Positions 14,973-15,588 of a stretch of 15,588 nucleotides of DNA are shown piece after piece (the first letter of the stretch is position 1; each line of letters opens with the position of its first letter). The stretch comes from Flavobacteriaceae bacterium UBA7433 (GTDB lineage Bacteria > Bacteroidota > Bacteroidia > Flavobacteriales > Flavobacteriaceae): positions 1 through 15,588 of the forward strand of contig DLQL01000046.1 of assembly GCA_002477565.1 (NCBI GenBank), read 5' to 3'. Below the pieces are notes generated by a model. The model saw only the letters and a list, made by a program, of their open reading frames with translations. It did no database searches and was not told the DNA's origin. Position numbers and translations under genes: made by a program.

Positions 14973-15588
14973 TTATTTATGGGTGTTTAGCAATGCTGCT
15001 GTCAGCATGCTGTAAATTTCTTTCTTTTGGTATTGCAACTGTTTTTTATGCGCCTCCAAAGTTAGTGTATCTTTTCGAATTGCAGGACCTGTCTGAGCCT
15101 GAGAAGGAGGGAGGGAGTTGATTTTATGAGCCGTTTCTTCAATCAAGGGATGTAAGATTTCGAAGGGGATGCCGTTTTCTACACAGATTTCTTCGCCCAA
15201 TGTATACATGTAGTTCACAAAATTGTTGACAAATACCGCAGCGAGGTGGAGTTTTTTTCGCTGTGCAGTAGTCATCCAAATATTTTTTTTAGAAAGAGAA
15301 TTGGCCAAAAAGAGCAGCTTGGAATGGTCTGCTGTGTTAGACACTTCCAAGCAAAGTGGGACCTTGCCAAAGTCGGTTTTCTTGTCTTTGCTAAAACTTT
15401 GCAAAGGGTAGAGCACTCCCGTCCGAGTATTTGCTTGCAGGACGTCTAGATCAAGGGTTCCAGAGCAGTGAAGTAGGAGGCCGTTGAATGGTGCGATTTT
15501 TTTTGACAAAGCTTCGATAGATTGGTCGTTTACAGCGATGATACACACGTCTGTTTCAACCAAAGCTTCCAGTTGATCTGTAACCAAA
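14973..15588 (-). CDS. Rossmann-like and DUF2520 domain protein (5' end outside window)
   Basis: About 205 C-terminal residues are present; the gene continues past the right edge, so the N-terminal dinucleotide-binding loop is not seen. The visible part starts within the Rossmann-like half (DVCIIAVND, then LLLHCSGTLDLDVL and GVLYPLQSFSK) and then enters the DUF2520 helical domain, with QRKKLHLAAVFVNNFVNYMY, LIEETAHKI and the AQTGPAIRKD stretch. It resembles the proline/6-phosphogluconate-reductase-type fold, and the family is usually described as a predicted NADP-dependent oxidoreductase of unknown substrate. It is the upstream gene of a probable operon with the KdsC-type phosphatase. Confidence 0.9.
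   Translation of the reverse strand, partial: LVTDQLEALVETDVCIIAVNDQSIEALSKKIAPFNGLLLHCSGTLDLDVLQANTRTGVLYPLQSFSKDKKTDFGKVPLCLEVSNTADHSKLLFLANSLSKKNIWMTTAQRKKLHLAAVFVNNFVNYMYTLGEEICVENGIPFEILHPLIEETAHKINSLPPSQAQTGPAIRKDTLTLEAHKKQLQYQKKEIYSMLTAALLNTHK

Noticed and set aside
1..15588. Defence system, biosynthetic cluster, CRISPR array or mobile island
   Set aside because: All recognisable genes are core metabolic, replication, repair or envelope genes with uniform composition; no repeat-spacer pattern, transposase or clustered accessory genes were seen.

Overview
The window looks like ordinary chromosomal core DNA of a member of the Bacteroidota, most likely family Flavobacteriaceae. The evidence is AT-rich sequence, no Shine-Dalgarno-like leaders, several intergenic copies of the Bacteroidota -7 promoter element TAnnTTTG, a signal peptide ending in the typical ..AQ, and protein sequences (DnaX, XerD, PCM, DUF2520 protein) of flavobacterial type. 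No phage, IS element, CRISPR array, tRNA or rRNA was seen.

Layout. 1-1108 (-): dnaX, clamp-loader gamma/tau, whose 3' end carries an 11-A homopolymer; the annotated frame stops five codons later while the -1 frame stays open to the window edge. 1270-1902 (+): exported MsrA. 1922-2806 (-): polytopic membrane protein of unknown function. 3024-5936 (-): 970-residue FAD/Fe-S oxidoreductase. 6087-6272 (+): 61-residue very basic protein with its own good promoter. 6449-7723 (+): glyA, ending in a textbook terminator. 7817-8722 (-): xerD, divergent from aroQ (8881-9300, +), then an acyltransferase (9421-9960, +) and an acidic amino-acid/dicarboxylate symporter (10056-11390, +). 11413-11844 (-): DCC-family thiol-disulfide protein, divergent from an orphan ABC ATPase (11939-12625, +). 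12646-13608 (-): Gfo/Idh/MocA oxidoreductase, divergent from pcm (13782-14423, +). 14436-14963 (-): KdsC-type phosphatase, immediately downstream of a DUF2520 protein (14973-15588, -) that runs off the right edge.

The genes are mostly single transcription units of housekeeping function: replication and chromosome resolution (dnaX, xerD), one-carbon and aromatic metabolism (glyA, aroQ), protein repair (msrA, pcm), envelope lipid and sugar metabolism (acyltransferase, KdsC) and transport. Only the DUF2520-KdsC pair is clearly an operon. Four tail-to-tail gene pairs are separated by only 12-22 bases.

I found no convincing new multi-gene system. The observations most worth following are the dnaX slippage site, the small basic protein with its own promoter, the bulged GAAA-loop hairpin between the Gfo/Idh/MocA gene and pcm, two -7 boxes so close to start codons that the transcripts would be leaderless, and the uncharacterised membrane protein.
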